A DNA stretch of 64,000 nucleotides from Methylobrevis albus (GTDB lineage Bacteria > Pseudomonadota > Alphaproteobacteria > Rhizobiales > Pleomorphomonadaceae): the NCBI RefSeq assembly GCF_015904235.1, contig NZ_JADZLT010000052.1, positions 124,001 through 188,000 of the forward strand, read 5' to 3'. Shown here piece by piece: positions 33,979 to 43,685 of the stretch. The notes beneath the pieces were generated by a model. It was given only the letters and a program-made list of their open reading frames with translations, did no database searches and had not been told where the DNA came from. The position numbers and the translations under genes are program-made. The stretch's first letter is position 1. Every line of letters begins with the position of its first letter.

Positions 33979-34170
33979 GACGGCCGCACCTACGAAAACG
34001 TCCTCGAGTTCCGCGCCGTCACCTCCGTCGACGGCATGACCGCCGACTTCTCCCCCTACGACATGGCCTTCCTCGGCCGTGTCGCGACACGGATCATCGA
34101 CGAAGTGAAGGGCGTGAACCGGGTGGTTTACAACGCGACCAGAAAGCCGCCGGGGACGATCGATTGGGAG
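33979..34170 (+). pseudogene. guaA: Fragment of guaA 3' end (copy 2 of the direct repeat)
   Basis: An in-frame remnant of the last 63 codons of gua[20 protein letters not shown] and [19 protein letters not shown] match the intact C-terminus, with several substitutions (for example D to N and V to A in VYDVTS/VYNATR). It has no start, no amidotransferase or ATPase domain, and no stop at the guaA position, so it is not functional. Its presence on the far side of the aldo/keto-TetR pair indicates an insertion at guaA that restored the gene with a new 3' end and left the old one behind. Confidence 0.9.
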
Positions 34171-35027
34171 GGATCTTCACCGGGCCGGGCGCTCCGGCTC
34201 TTCGCTGCGGATCAGCGGACGGACGGGGTTTCGATTGGCCGGGCCGGCCGGGCAATCGATCGATGCCTATGGCGAGGCACCACAACGCCACGCGCTCGAC
34301 AAATCGCGAGGTGCGACCTACATAAGCTTCCATGTCGAAACGGGAGTTCTAACTTGGGACCCGACGGGCCAAGTCCGCCCTCGAAGCCCCCTGAAGCTGT
34401 GCCCGGTTGGCCGGGTCGGTTGCGATCTGCTGTTTCGGGCCGCGGCGATATGCGAGATCGCCGCCTTGCGCCGGGACGCCCGGCTTTCGGCGCGCCTCGC
34501 CGCGTTGCCGGCTCCGCATTCTCTCAACGTTCCAAGTGTTCATATCCTCCCCGTGCCCGGTCGTGTCCGGCGGCGAGGGCATCGCGGCTTGGTCCGGCCG
34601 GCGTCGCCGCTGCGATTGCGGCGCAAGCGAGCTGCCGCCGGGCGACCGCCGCTGGAGCATGGTCGAGGGGCCGGCATCCGCGGCCGCTGTCGCGACGCCG
34701 ACCGGCATGCCGCTCCTCCCGCCAGGCTGCCGACGCCTGCGGCAGTAGTCGCCGGGCCGGTCCGGCCCGCACCACCGAAATGCTTGCCGCCATATTTCCA
34801 AGCCGTCAGGCCCTACTGCGCCGGCTGCAGGCCGATCGGCCATGCCCGCAGCGCCAAACGCGCACCGTGCATCGTGATCAGCCTACGGCGCCCTGGCATC
34901 GTTGCCTTGCGTCGCCTTTCCCGCTTGCGCCTCGACCCCTTCCTCCAGCAACAGGTGATGAAACCGCCGTGCCCAATCCTGATGGCCCGCCCGCTCAACG
35001 ACCGACCCTCGCCTTGGTGATCCCACG
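34171..35027. other. Gene-free stretch beyond the guaA remnant
   Basis: About 860 bp without a gene I can support. Long open frames exist on both strands, but their translations are low-complexity Arg/Pro/Ala-rich sequence without recognisable motifs. This may be decayed former island or intergenic DNA. Confidence 0.6.
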
Positions 35028-36404
35028 ATGATGGAAGCGCTGCTTGGCCTGCTGCTCGGCCTTGTCGTCATTCTGGCGATCATCGCGGTGAACGGGTACT
35101 TCGTTGCCCAGGAGTTCGCCTACATGGCGGTGGACCGCACGCGGCTCGCCGCGCGGGCGGCCGAGGGTGACGTCGCAGCCGAGCGCGCGCTCACCGTGAC
35201 TCGGCGCACCAGCTTCATGCTGTCGGGCGCCCAGCTCGGCATCACCATCACCGGTCTGCTCGTCGGCTTCGTCGCCGAGCCGCTGGTCGGTCGTTCGCTC
35301 GGCGTGCTCCTCGGCGCGGCGAACATTTCCACCGAGGTGGCGGTCGCCACCGGCACCATCGCCACCCTCGTGCTTGCGACGATCGTCCAGATGATCTTCG
35401 GGGAGCTCTATCCGAAGAACCTCGCCATCGCGAATGCCGAACCGATGGCGCGGGCGTTCGCCCGCTCCACGCTGCTCTACATGCGGGTGTTCGGCTGGCT
35501 GATCACCATCTTCGACAAGTCGGCCAACCTGCTGCTGCGGGTGCTGCGGATCGAGCCCGTGCACGACCTCGATGTCAGCGCCTCGGCCGCCGACCTGCCG
35601 CACATCATCGCGGCCTCGCGCGCGAGCGGCGATCTGCCGGCCGAGCTCGCGGTGATGCTGGATCGGATCCTCGATTTCCCCCAGCGCACCGTCGAGCACG
35701 CCATGGTGCCGCGCTCGCAATGCGACTGGGTCGGTCCGGAGGCGACGCTGGAGGATCTGCGCGACCTCATGGCGCGCGCCCATACCCGTTATCCGGTGGT
35801 CGACGACGACGATGCGCCGATCGGGCTGGTTCACCTCTCCGATGTGCTCGCCCGCATGGAATCTGGCCAGACGGGCGAGTCGGTCCTCACAGTGATGCGG
35901 CCCGCCCCGGTGATCCCGACCCTGATGCCCCTGCCGGCGGCCCTGGAGGAACTGGTGCGGACGACCAATCAGCTCGCCTGCGTGATCGACGAATATGGCG
36001 GCTTCGCCGGCGTGCTGACCCTCGAGGATCTCGCCATGGAGATCGTCGGCGAGATCACCGACGAGCATGACGACGCGACCGAGCAGGCCGTCGTGTCCGA
36101 AGGCGACGGTGTCTGGCTCATGGACGGCGACGTGCATCTCGACGAGGTCGAGCGTGCCATCGGCCACGACCTGCCGCGCGGCGACGTCGAGACCGTGGCG
36201 GGCCTGCTCATCGCCGAGAAGGGCGGCCTGCCCGCGGAAGGCGAGACGGTGACGATCGCGCTCCCCGCCGATCCGGCGGAACTCGCGACCAACGAGCTGG
36301 TGCAACGGCGGCTCGAGGTCGATGTGCTGCGCATCGAACGCCATGTGCCCGCCGAGGTGCGCGTGCGCCTCGTCGAAGTGGCGGCGGAGGAGGGCGACCG
36401 ATGA
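35028..36404 (+). CDS. CNNM/CBS-domain (hemolysin C family) transporter, copy 1
   Basis: 458 residues. An N-terminal CNNM (DUF21) membrane domain of three to four helices ([55 protein letters not shown]) is followed by paired CBS domains (about residues 210-340) and a C-terminal CorC/HlyC-type domain from about 350. The family handles divalent cations such as Mg2+ and Co2+ rather than lysing cells. Tandem ATGs at 35028 and 35031. Its end overlaps the next, related gene by 4 nt. Confidence 0.9.
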   Translation: MMEALLGLLLGLVVILAIIAVNGYFVAQEFAYMAVDRTRLAARAAEGDVAAERALTVTRRTSFMLSGAQLGITITGLLVGFVAEPLVGRSLGVLLGAANISTEVAVATGTIATLVLATIVQMIFGELYPKNLAIANAEPMARAFARSTLLYMRVFGWLITIFDKSANLLLRVLRIEPVHDLDVSASAADLPHIIAASRASGDLPAELAVMLDRILDFPQRTVEHAMVPRSQCDWVGPEATLEDLRDLMARAHTRYPVVDDDDAPIGLVHLSDVLARMESGQTGESVLTVMRPAPVIPTLMPLPAALEELVRTTNQLACVIDEYGGFAGVLTLEDLAMEIVGEITDEHDDATEQAVVSEGDGVWLMDGDVHLDEVERAIGHDLPRGDVETVAGLLIAEKGGLPAEGETVTIALPADPAELATNELVQRRLEVDVLRIERHVPAEVRVRLVEVAAEEGDR

Positions 36405-37441
36405 ACGATCCGCTCTTCATCGCGCTGGCGACCCTCGCGCTGATCGCGCTCAGCGCCGTCTGCGTCATCATCGAATTCGCCCTGCTCGGCGCGCGCCGGC
36501 ATCGGCTCGAGGAACTGGCGGCCGACAGTCGCTCCGCGCGTGCCGCGCTGCGCGGCATGAACGACCTGACCCTGATGCTCGCGGGCGCGCAGCTCGGCAT
36601 CACCGCCTCGACCTTCGGTCTCGGTGCGGTCACCAAGCCGGCTTTCGACGTCTGGCTCGGGCCGGTCTTCGCCGCGCTCGGCTTGCCCGAATGGGCGGCG
36701 GGCGCGTCCGCCTTCGCCGCCGCCCTCTTCATCGTCACTTTCCTGCACCTGGTGGTGGGCGAGATGGCGCCGAAATCCTGGGCGATCGCGCATCCCGAGA
36801 CCTCGGCGCTGGCGATCGGCCTGCTGTCTCGCGCCATGCTCTGGCCGTTGCGGCCGCTGCTGCGCTGGGTCAACAGCATGGCGAACCGGCTGGTCAGGGC
36901 GAGCGGCGTCGAGCCTGTCGAGAGTGCGGCCGTCGGCGGCCAGGACAGCGCGACCATCCGCCAGCTGGTCGAGCACTCGGCCAAGGTCGGGACGCTCGAC
37001 CCGCAGATCCAGCAGCAGATCTCGGGACTGATCGATCTCGGCAAGTTGCCGGTCGAGGCACTCGTCACGCGGTCGCCTGTCCATGTCGGGCCGACCGCGA
37101 CCGTGGGCGAGCTTCGTGCCGTCGCGCTGCAGTCGGGACACATGCGCATCCTGATGCTCGGCGGGGAGGGCGCGGCGCCGTCCGTGGTGCATGTGCGGGA
37201 CACGCTGACGCTGCCGACGACGCAACTCGCGCGGGACAGCGCCCGCCCGGCCTTCAAGCTCGCAGCGAAGGCGCCGGTCTACGAGGCGCTGGCCCGCATG
37301 CGGGGTGCCAGCGTGCAGATCGCCGTCGTGATGGACGGCGACGCGGTCCGCGGCGTCATCACCCTCGCCGACATCCTGAAGCACGTGCTCCCGGCGGGGG
37401 TGGTGGCTGTCCGGTCGCCGGCCGGAGCGAGGACGGCATGA
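36401..37441 (+). CDS. CNNM/CBS-domain (hemolysin C family) transporter, copy 2
   Basis: 346 residues, same layout as its upstream neighbour but lacking the C-terminal CorC domain. Membrane part: IALATLALIALSAVCVIIEFALLGA, LAGAQLGITASTFGLGAV, LVVGEMAPKSWAIAHPE. CBS part from about residue 200 (EALVTRSPVHVGPTATVGEL, GVITLADILKHVL). The two genes overlap (ATGA) and likely act as a pair in divalent-cation transport. Confidence 0.88.
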   Translation: MNDPLFIALATLALIALSAVCVIIEFALLGARRHRLEELAADSRSARAALRGMNDLTLMLAGAQLGITASTFGLGAVTKPAFDVWLGPVFAALGLPEWAAGASAFAAALFIVTFLHLVVGEMAPKSWAIAHPETSALAIGLLSRAMLWPLRPLLRWVNSMANRLVRASGVEPVESAAVGGQDSATIRQLVEHSAKVGTLDPQIQQQISGLIDLGKLPVEALVTRSPVHVGPTATVGELRAVALQSGHMRILMLGGEGAAPSVVHVRDTLTLPTTQLARDSARPAFKLAAKAPVYEALARMRGASVQIAVVMDGDAVRGVITLADILKHVLPAGVVAVRSPAGARTA

Positions 37442-37526
37442 CGATCATCGACCGGTTCGCGCGCGGCGGACGGCCGGTGCCACGCGGGCGGCCGCGGCGG
37501 CGGCGGTCCGCCGGCTGTTGCCGCTG

Positions 37527-38129
37527 ATGGACGCGCTGATCGCCGGCTTCGAGCGCTGGATCCGCGACAGTTCGGGCTGGGCGCCCGTCGCCGTCTTCGC
37601 CATCACCTGCCTCGAATCGCTGCCCGGCATCAGCCTGCTGGTGCCGGCGACGGCCCTGCTGCTCGCCGTGGGGGCGCTGCTCGGGACCGGTGCGCTGGAG
37701 CCGGGGCCGATCGTGGTCGCCGCCGTCACGGGCGCGATCGCCGGCGACGCGGTAGGCTTCTGGGTCGCCCGCGCGGTCGGGCCGCGCGTGGTGCGTCGAT
37801 GGCTGCCGCGGCGCCAGCGCCGCGCCTATGCCCGCGCGCGGCTGCTGTTCCGGCGCTGGGGCTGGGCCGCCGTGTTCTTCGGCCGGTTCCTCGGCCCCGT
37901 GCGCGCGTTCGTCCCGGTGCTGGCGGGCGTCGCGCGGATGCAGGAGCGGCGTTTCCAGACGGCCAACATCGCCTCGGCCCTCGTCTGGGCGCCCCTGATG
38001 CTGCTGCCGGGCTACACCGCGACGCGCGGCATGGAGGAGATGGCGGCCAGCGACAATCCACTGCTGTTCGGCGGGGTGCTGCTGCTTCTGGCCGCGGCGG
38101 CCTGGCCGCTCTGGCGCCGGTTTCTCTAG
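37527..38129 (+). CDS. VTT/DedA-type membrane protein
   Basis: 200 residues with the VTT (SNARE-associated, DedA) fold: AVFAITCLESLPGISLLVPATALLLAVG, GDAVGFWVARAVGP, FRRWGWAAVFFGRFLGPVRAFVPVLAG. The last contains the family's F-x-R-x-x-P-x-x-R. Bacterial relatives are proton-dependent lipid (undecaprenyl-phosphate or phospholipid) flippases or support envelope homeostasis. The ATG at 37527 was chosen. Same strand as the two CNNM genes, 85 nt away. Confidence 0.85.
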   Translation: MDALIAGFERWIRDSSGWAPVAVFAITCLESLPGISLLVPATALLLAVGALLGTGALEPGPIVVAAVTGAIAGDAVGFWVARAVGPRVVRRWLPRRQRRAYARARLLFRRWGWAAVFFGRFLGPVRAFVPVLAGVARMQERRFQTANIASALVWAPLMLLPGYTATRGMEEMAASDNPLLFGGVLLLLAAAAWPLWRRFL

Positions 38130-38204
38130 CGAGCGGCTCGTCCGCAGTAAGGCGCTACGTCTTCTGTTTCGCGAGGCGGACGACGGTGTCCGCGGCGGCG
38201 GTCG

Positions 38205-38621
38205 TCAGTCGTCGAAGGCGAGCGCGTGGGCATCGCCTTGCCAGAAGCGGTCGAGCTTGTCCCACCAGCGCCTGCTTTCCGGCCCGAGCCGGGATTTCAC
38301 GGCCGCCAACGTCACTTCGCTTTCGGCAGTATGGTTCTGCAAGGTCTCGAGCAAGCCGATGGTCGCGGCTTCCCGGACGAAGTGATCACCGTCGACATGC
38401 CAGCGCTCCACCACAGCGAAGATCGCGTCCAACCTCTCGCTGCTGCCGGCTTCGAGGCACTCCAGGATGTGCCTCGCCAACGATCCGAGCGCCACATAGA
38501 TCGGCGGCTCCGGCTCATCGACCCATTCGGCGAGGAACTCTGTCCAGTGCGGGTGGAAGGACGGGTCGGCGACGAGCAGTGTCTCGATCATGTGATCACG
38601 GGTGATCGGTGCCAAGTCCAT
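38205..38621 (-). CDS. Conserved hypothetical protein downstream of pnkp
   Basis: A 138-residue, mainly helical acidic protein: MDLAPITRDH at the start, FLAEWVDEPEPPIYVALGSLARHI, ERWHVDGDHFVREAATIGLLETLQN and the C-terminal SRRWWDKLDRFWQGDAHALAF. I do not recognise a named family with confidence; the pattern resembles small uncharacterised proteins found beside toxin-immunity or repair loci. The start at 38621 excludes a long upstream extension that is antisense to nothing recognisable. It lies 157 nt downstream of pnkp on the same strand and may belong to the operon. Confidence 0.65.
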   Translation of the reverse strand: MDLAPITRDHMIETLLVADPSFHPHWTEFLAEWVDEPEPPIYVALGSLARHILECLEAGSSERLDAIFAVVERWHVDGDHFVREAATIGLLETLQNHTAESEVTLAAVKSRLGPESRRWWDKLDRFWQGDAHALAFDD

Positions 38622-38778
38622 GAATTTCTGACCTACGACTGATGGCGATCTGGCCTCTTGACCTGCCGAACGACCAGAAGCGGATCGCAAACTATCGCGG
38701 TGCGGGGGCGTCGGCCATCGTGCCGAAGCCGGCTTCGGACGTCTTCCGGCAAACCTCGTCGACCAGCGGCACGCGCCG

Positions 38779-41355
38779 TCAGAGCCTCGGATCGATCGGC
38801 TCGCTTTCGAGCGCCAGCACCGCGAACACGCATTCATGGACCCGCCGCAGCGGTTCGCGGGCGACGAAGCGCTTGAGGGCTTCGTGGCCGAGCGCGAATT
38901 CGCGCAGGGCGAGATTGCGCTTGGCGCCGAGGCCCCGCTCGCGGAGACGTACGAGGTTGCCGGGGGCGTCGTATTCGGGGCCATAGATGATGCGGAGGTA
39001 TTCGCGGCCGCGCACCTTCAGGGCGGGCTGGATGAGGCCCTTCGTGCCGCGCGCGACGAACGGGCGCGGTTTGACCACCATGCCTTCGCCGCCGCCTTCG
39101 GTCAGCGTCTCCCACCATGCGACCGCGCCCGCGACAGCGCGCTCGTCATCGAGCGCGACGGTGCGCCATGCCGTGCGGCACACGACGGCGCCGCCGGCCG
39201 CGGCCATGCGATCGGCCTGGCTCATGTGCCAGACGTGATCCTCGCCGAACCAGAGCCGTCCCTCGCTCGCGAGCAGATGGAAGGGCGCGACCTTGAGGTC
39301 GTCGATCCCGGACACCGGCCAGACGTAGGGCGCCCAGGCCTTGCCGTAGAGCGCGGCCCGCCGGGCGCGATCGGCGAAATGCGCGCCGACATCTGCGACC
39401 TCCACGCCGCGGGCGCCGGCCCGGGTGAAGGCGTCCGTGGCGGCGGCAAAGCCTGCCCGGGATGAGGCCGCGACGGGGGCGTACTGGCTTTCGATCAGGC
39501 TGCCGGCCTTGGCCGACCAGGGCATGATCTCGGCATCGAGGAGCAGCCAGTCCGTGCCGAGCTCCGCCCAGAGGCCGGCACCATCGACCGCCGCGCGCAG
39601 CCGGGCGAGCACCCCTTCGGTCGTCGCCGGATCACCGAAGAAGGCCCGTCCCGTGCGGGTCCAGATCGCGCCGGTATCGTCGCCGGTCACGCCGAAGCGG
39701 TTTCTGGCGGCGTCTGCCGTCCTGCAGAGGGCGATCACGGCGCGGGAGCCCATGTGCTTCTCCTCGCACACGACCTCGGCGACGCCGCGCTCCCGGAAAT
39801 GCGCGAAGGCCTCCTCCGGCCGCTCGAGCCAGCCGTCGCGATCGCTGGTCTCGGAGGGCGACATCGTCGGCGGCAGGTAGGCGAGCCACTGCGGCGCCAG
39901 TGCGAAGCGGCTCATCACTTCCAGCGCCGCGGACGCGTTTTCTTCCGCGACGACGACGTTGCCCTTCAGCTCCGTCTCGATCCAGCGGCGTCCGCTGACG
40001 TCCTTGATGTCGAGGACGGCATCCGCGCCGGCCTGGGCCGACGCCGGGTCGAGGCTGCCGCCGAGCGGGCGGACCGGCTCGGACCAGATGCGCTCGGCCG
40101 GGACCTCGACGAGGTCCTTCTCCGGCCAGCGCAGCGCCGTGAGCTTGCCGCCGAAGACGCAGCCCGTGTCGATGCAGAGTGTGTTGTTGACCCAGTCGGC
40201 GCGCAGCACCGGCGTGTGACCGTAGACGACGGTCGTCGACCCGCGATAGCTCGCCGCCCAGTCGGCGCGGACCGGCAGGCCGAATTCGTCGATCTCGCCG
40301 GTCGTCTCGCCGTAGAGCGCGAACTCGCGCACCGTGCCGGAGCCGCGGCCGATCATCTCCGCCTTCAGGCCGGCATGGGCGACCGCGAGCCGGCCGCCGT
40401 CGAGCCAGAGGTGGCTGCGCAGCCCGTCGAGGAATTTCGGCAGGGCGTCGCGGAAGTCGCGGCTCTGGTCCTTCATCTGGTCGATGGTCTGCTGCAGGCC
40501 GTGCGCGATCGTCACCTTTCGGCCTGCCAGCCAGCGCTCGAACTTGCGGTCATGATTGCCTTGGACGGCATAGGCCGTTCCGGCCGCCGTCATGCTCATC
40601 GCGATACGCAGCACGTCCGGCGAGTTCGGCCCCCGGTCGACGAGATCGCCGACGAAGACCGCCTTTCGGCCTTCGGGCGGCGTCACGGCGACCGTCCGCT
40701 CGCCATGCTCCTCCGACCACTCGATCCGGTATCCGAGCCGGGCGAGAAGCGTCTGCAGTTCGTCGGCGCAGCCGTGGACGTCGCCGATGATGTCGAAGGG
40801 ACCAGAGTCGTGGCGCTTGTCGGTCCAGAGCGGCTGCCGCGCGACGGTCGCCGCCTCGATGGCGTCGACGCTGGTGAGCTTCCAGACCTGGCGGAAGCCC
40901 TCGCGCTGCAGGCCGCCGAGGCCGCGCCGCACCTCCGCCGTCATCCGCTGCACGACCTGGCCGCCAAAGGCACGATCGGGCCGCGCCTTGTTGCGCGCTA
41001 TGCAGACGTCGATGCCTGGGTCGAGGACGATGGCGACGGGGAGGGCGTGCCACTGGCGCGCGAGGTCGATCCAGGCCTTGCGATCGGCCGGGCGGACATT
41101 GGTGGCATCGATGACCGCGAGCTTGCGATGCTTCAGCCGCCGGCCGGCGATTTCAGCTGCCAGCGCGAAGGCGTCGGCGCTGACGTCCTGGTTGGTTTCG
41201 TCATCCGAGATCAGGGCGCGGCAACGGTCGGACGAGATGATCTCGGTCGGACCGAAATGCCTGGCTGCGAACGACGATTTTCCCGCACCCGTCGAGCCGA
41301 TGAGCACGACGAGAGAGAAATCGGGGATATCGATGCTCTGGGCGGCCGTGCTCAT
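38779..41355 (-). CDS. pnkp: Polynucleotide kinase-phosphatase (RNA repair, Pnkp)
   Basis: 858 residues with three catalytic modules. 5'-kinase: P-loop GSTGAGKS at 20-27 and VIDATNV. Metallophosphoesterase 2',3'-phosphatase: GDVHG at 191-195, GDLVDRG at 236-242, GNHD at 266-269, YGHTP. Adenylyltransferase/ligase-like domain: EEKHMGSR at 531-538 with nucleotidyl Lys533 and GEGMVVK at 756-762. Bacterial Pnkp partners with Hen1 to heal, methylate and seal RNA cut by ribotoxins; the ligase domain works only with Hen1 bound. The ATG overlaps the hen1 stop by 4 nt. Confidence 0.95.
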   Translation of the reverse strand: MSTAAQSIDIPDFSLVVLIGSTGAGKSSFAARHFGPTEIISSDRCRALISDDETNQDVSADAFALAAEIAGRRLKHRKLAVIDATNVRPADRKAWIDLARQWHALPVAIVLDPGIDVCIARNKARPDRAFGGQVVQRMTAEVRRGLGGLQREGFRQVWKLTSVDAIEAATVARQPLWTDKRHDSGPFDIIGDVHGCADELQTLLARLGYRIEWSEEHGERTVAVTPPEGRKAVFVGDLVDRGPNSPDVLRIAMSMTAAGTAYAVQGNHDRKFERWLAGRKVTIAHGLQQTIDQMKDQSRDFRDALPKFLDGLRSHLWLDGGRLAVAHAGLKAEMIGRGSGTVREFALYGETTGEIDEFGLPVRADWAASYRGSTTVVYGHTPVLRADWVNNTLCIDTGCVFGGKLTALRWPEKDLVEVPAERIWSEPVRPLGGSLDPASAQAGADAVLDIKDVSGRRWIETELKGNVVVAEENASAALEVMSRFALAPQWLAYLPPTMSPSETSDRDGWLERPEEAFAHFRERGVAEVVCEEKHMGSRAVIALCRTADAARNRFGVTGDDTGAIWTRTGRAFFGDPATTEGVLARLRAAVDGAGLWAELGTDWLLLDAEIMPWSAKAGSLIESQYAPVAASSRAGFAAATDAFTRAGARGVEVADVGAHFADRARRAALYGKAWAPYVWPVSGIDDLKVAPFHLLASEGRLWFGEDHVWHMSQADRMAAAGGAVVCRTAWRTVALDDERAVAGAVAWWETLTEGGGEGMVVKPRPFVARGTKGLIQPALKVRGREYLRIIYGPEYDAPGNLVRLRERGLGAKRNLALREFALGHEALKRFVAREPLRRVHECVFAVLALESEPIDPRL

Positions 41356-42734
41356 CGGGTGAATACCGCCATCTGTGTCGGTGCGCCCAGCGTTTCGTCC
41401 AGCCGGCCGATGCCGCTGAAGGCCGGCCGATAGCCATAGGTCGATCCGATCTTGCCGGCCCAGGCTTCGAACTCGGCCCGTGTCCATTCGAACCGGTGGT
41501 CGGGATGGCGAAAGGCGCCGGCAGGCAGGTTCGGAAACAGCGCGTTGTAGTCGGCGTTGGGGGTCGTGACCACGACGGTGGCCGGGCGCGTCTCGCCGAA
41601 CACCACGCGCTCGACCAGCGGCAGCCGATCCGGGTCGAGATGCTCGATGACCTCGACGAGCGCGGCGGCGTCGACGTCGGCCCACCGACCGTCCCGATAG
41701 GTCAGTGATCCGTGCAGCAGCCGCACGCGCTCCTCCGGCGGGCCACCTGGAAGATGCAGCTTCAGCCGTTTCGCCGCCCATTCCAGCTCGCGCGCGGCGG
41801 GATCGAGGCCGATCAGCCGCTCCGCCCACCGCTCGCGCAGCAGGCGTTGCAGCAGCCTTCCCTCGCCGCAGCCGAGATCGGCGATGGTTTTCGCGCCGGC
41901 GGCCCGGAGCGCGTCGACGACCGCCGCCAGCCGTTCGTCGTGCAGGCGCATGGGCGCTTCCAGGGCGTCTTCCGGAGCCCGGCGCGCCTCCGGCTCGATG
42001 GCCTCCTGCTGCGTCTCCGGCGCCAGTTTCTCCAGCGCCGCCCGCGCCAGCACGCCGCGGTGACGAAGATAGCGGCGGACGATCAGGTCCTTCGCCGGGT
42101 GGCTGTCGAGCCAGCCCTCGCCGCGCTTCAGCAGCTTGTCGATCTCGTCGTCGCCCACCCAGTAGTGCTTGGCGTCGTCGAGGACGGGAATGAGGACGTA
42201 GAGATGGTTGAGGAGGGCGCTGAGGCGAGCCGTGCCGGTCAGTTGCACACGCGCATAGAGGTTGCTCATCGCCGCCGCGTCCGGACCGGGGACCGGATCG
42301 ACGCTGACGCTCCAGCCGAGCGGTTCGAAGAGCTGACGGAGCAGCTTCTCGCCGCCGCGCATCGGCAGGGGGCAGATCACGGCTTCGAGCGGCAAGGCGC
42401 TGTCGGCGAGATCCTGCCGCGGCTTGCAGACGCCGGTCATCGCCGTCCGGAACGCCTTGTTCAGCGCGACCGAAAGGAACGAGGACGCCGCATAGGGGCG
42501 GTCGTTGACATACTGGTCGAGCAGGCCGTCCGCGCTGCCCTTGCCGCGGACCAAGCCGACGGGGTCGACGTCGAGCACAAGCGCCGCTTCGCAGCGAGTC
42601 TCGCCGGCCTCGGGATAAAACACCCAAGCCTTGCCGAACGTCTGCTCGATCTCGTGCAGCCGGTCGGGATGCTTGTGGAGCAGGTACCCGAGGTCGGTGG
42701 CGGGCTGGCAGGTGGTCGCAATCGATAGAAACAT
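41352..42734 (-). CDS. hen1: RNA 3'-terminal ribose 2'-O-methyltransferase Hen1
   Basis: 460 residues. The N-terminal half (1-240) is the bacterial Hen1 domain that binds and activates Pnkp ligase, starting MFLSIATTCQPATDLGYLLHKHP. The C-terminal methyltransferase has DLGCGEG at 286-292, metal-site VEVIEHLD (Glu361, Glu364, His365) and HPDHRFEW with His413. It adds a 2'-O-methyl group at the break so that the same ribotoxin cannot re-cut the repaired RNA. First gene of a hen1-pnkp operon. The frame continues upstream into an unrelated gene, so the ATG at 42734 was chosen. Confidence 0.95.
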   Translation of the reverse strand: MFLSIATTCQPATDLGYLLHKHPDRLHEIEQTFGKAWVFYPEAGETRCEAALVLDVDPVGLVRGKGSADGLLDQYVNDRPYAASSFLSVALNKAFRTAMTGVCKPRQDLADSALPLEAVICPLPMRGGEKLLRQLFEPLGWSVSVDPVPGPDAAAMSNLYARVQLTGTARLSALLNHLYVLIPVLDDAKHYWVGDDEIDKLLKRGEGWLDSHPAKDLIVRRYLRHRGVLARAALEKLAPETQQEAIEPEARRAPEDALEAPMRLHDERLAAVVDALRAAGAKTIADLGCGEGRLLQRLLRERWAERLIGLDPAARELEWAAKRLKLHLPGGPPEERVRLLHGSLTYRDGRWADVDAAALVEVIEHLDPDRLPLVERVVFGETRPATVVVTTPNADYNALFPNLPAGAFRHPDHRFEWTRAEFEAWAGKIGSTYGYRPAFSGIGRLDETLGAPTQMAVFTR

Positions 42735-42880
42735 GCTCTCAGATAGCTGATGGCGGGACTTGCAGCCACCTTGGGTTTCAGCTTTCCGATGCTCTTTCAG
42801 CCGCTGTCGGCGATGCGTTCGTGGCAAGCGCCATGGGCAAGTGGCCGGGCGCCGTCCGGCGGCCGGGTCGCGGCCGGTCC

Positions 42881-43681
42881 TCAGAGGCGGACCAACGGCA
42901 AGCCTGCCAGCGCCTGCGCGAAGACCGCGGCGGTGAGGGCCGTGTAGGCGAGCGCCACCCAGCGCAGGCGATGCACGGGGATGGCGTTCCGGTCGGCCAG
43001 AAGTCCGGCTAGCGGCAGCACCTGCATCGCGTGCAGCGCGAGGAAATGCGCGGGCCGGATGTCGCCGACGCTGGCCGACCAGCCGAAGAGGGGCAGGGTG
43101 GCGGCGCCGGCGAGCTGGGTGCCGACGTGGGTTCCGGCCGAGCCCATGTATCCTGCCGTCACCAGCGTCAGGCCGGCGGAGAGCAGGAAGCCCCAGCCGA
43201 TGCCCCAGCGCAGGCCGGGGGCGAGGCGGGCGCCGGCGTCGCGCAGCGCCGCGAGGCCGAAGACCGCAACGCCTGCGACCAGCGCCAGCGCGCCGACGCC
43301 CATCAGGCTGTACATCAGCGCCGTGAACGGGGTGGCGACGTTGTAGTGCGACGCGGTCTGCTGCGCCGCCATGGCGATGATGTAGGCCATCTCGCCGATC
43401 ATCGCGGCGGCCATCACCGCCGTGGTGAGCCGCAGCGTCCAGCTGCCGCGCCAGGCCGGGGACAGGCGCTGCTCGGCAAGCGCCAGCGTGGCGAACAGCA
43501 CCGTGAAGGAGACGGCGAACTTCAGCGGCTTGCTCCACACCGGCACGCCCTGCAGCAATCGGTCGTCGACCAGCCCCCAGGCCGCCGTCAACACGACGAG
43601 GGCGAAGGACAGCGCGGTGAGCACGGCGAGCGGGCTCGGCGGCGCCGGTCCGGTCGAAGCAGGGAAATCCGACGAGGTCAT
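42881..43681 (-). CDS. Multi-pass membrane protein, function unknown
   Basis: 266 residues with about seven hydrophobic helices: VLTALSFALVVLTAAWGLV, PLKFAVSFTVLFATLALAEQRL, TAVMAAAMIGEMAYIIAMAAQ, FTALMYSLMGVGALALVAGVAV, GFLLSAGLTLVTAGYMGSAG and two more. I do not recognise the family. Starts 4 nt after the stop of the ABA4-like gene upstream, so both are expressed together. Confidence 0.75.
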   Translation of the reverse strand: MTSSDFPASTGPAPPSPLAVLTALSFALVVLTAAWGLVDDRLLQGVPVWSKPLKFAVSFTVLFATLALAEQRLSPAWRGSWTLRLTTAVMAAAMIGEMAYIIAMAAQQTASHYNVATPFTALMYSLMGVGALALVAGVAVFGLAALRDAGARLAPGLRWGIGWGFLLSAGLTLVTAGYMGSAGTHVGTQLAGAATLPLFGWSASVGDIRPAHFLALHAMQVLPLAGLLADRNAIPVHRLRWVALAYTALTAAVFAQALAGLPLVRL

Positions 43682-43685
43682 CGGG

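Noticed and set aside
34235-35020. 261-codon frame in the 34-35 kb gap
   Set aside because: No motif, no ribosome site and an unlikely amino-acid composition.
33925-35031. Frame joining the TetR tail, the guaA remnant and the gene-free stretch
   Set aside because: Only the guaA part is recognisable, and it lacks a start of its own; the rest is Pro/Arg-rich filler.
38622-38984. Upstream extension of the small gene after pnkp
   Set aside because: Ser/Pro/Arg-rich translation antisense in register with pnkp; homology-like sequence begins only at 38621.
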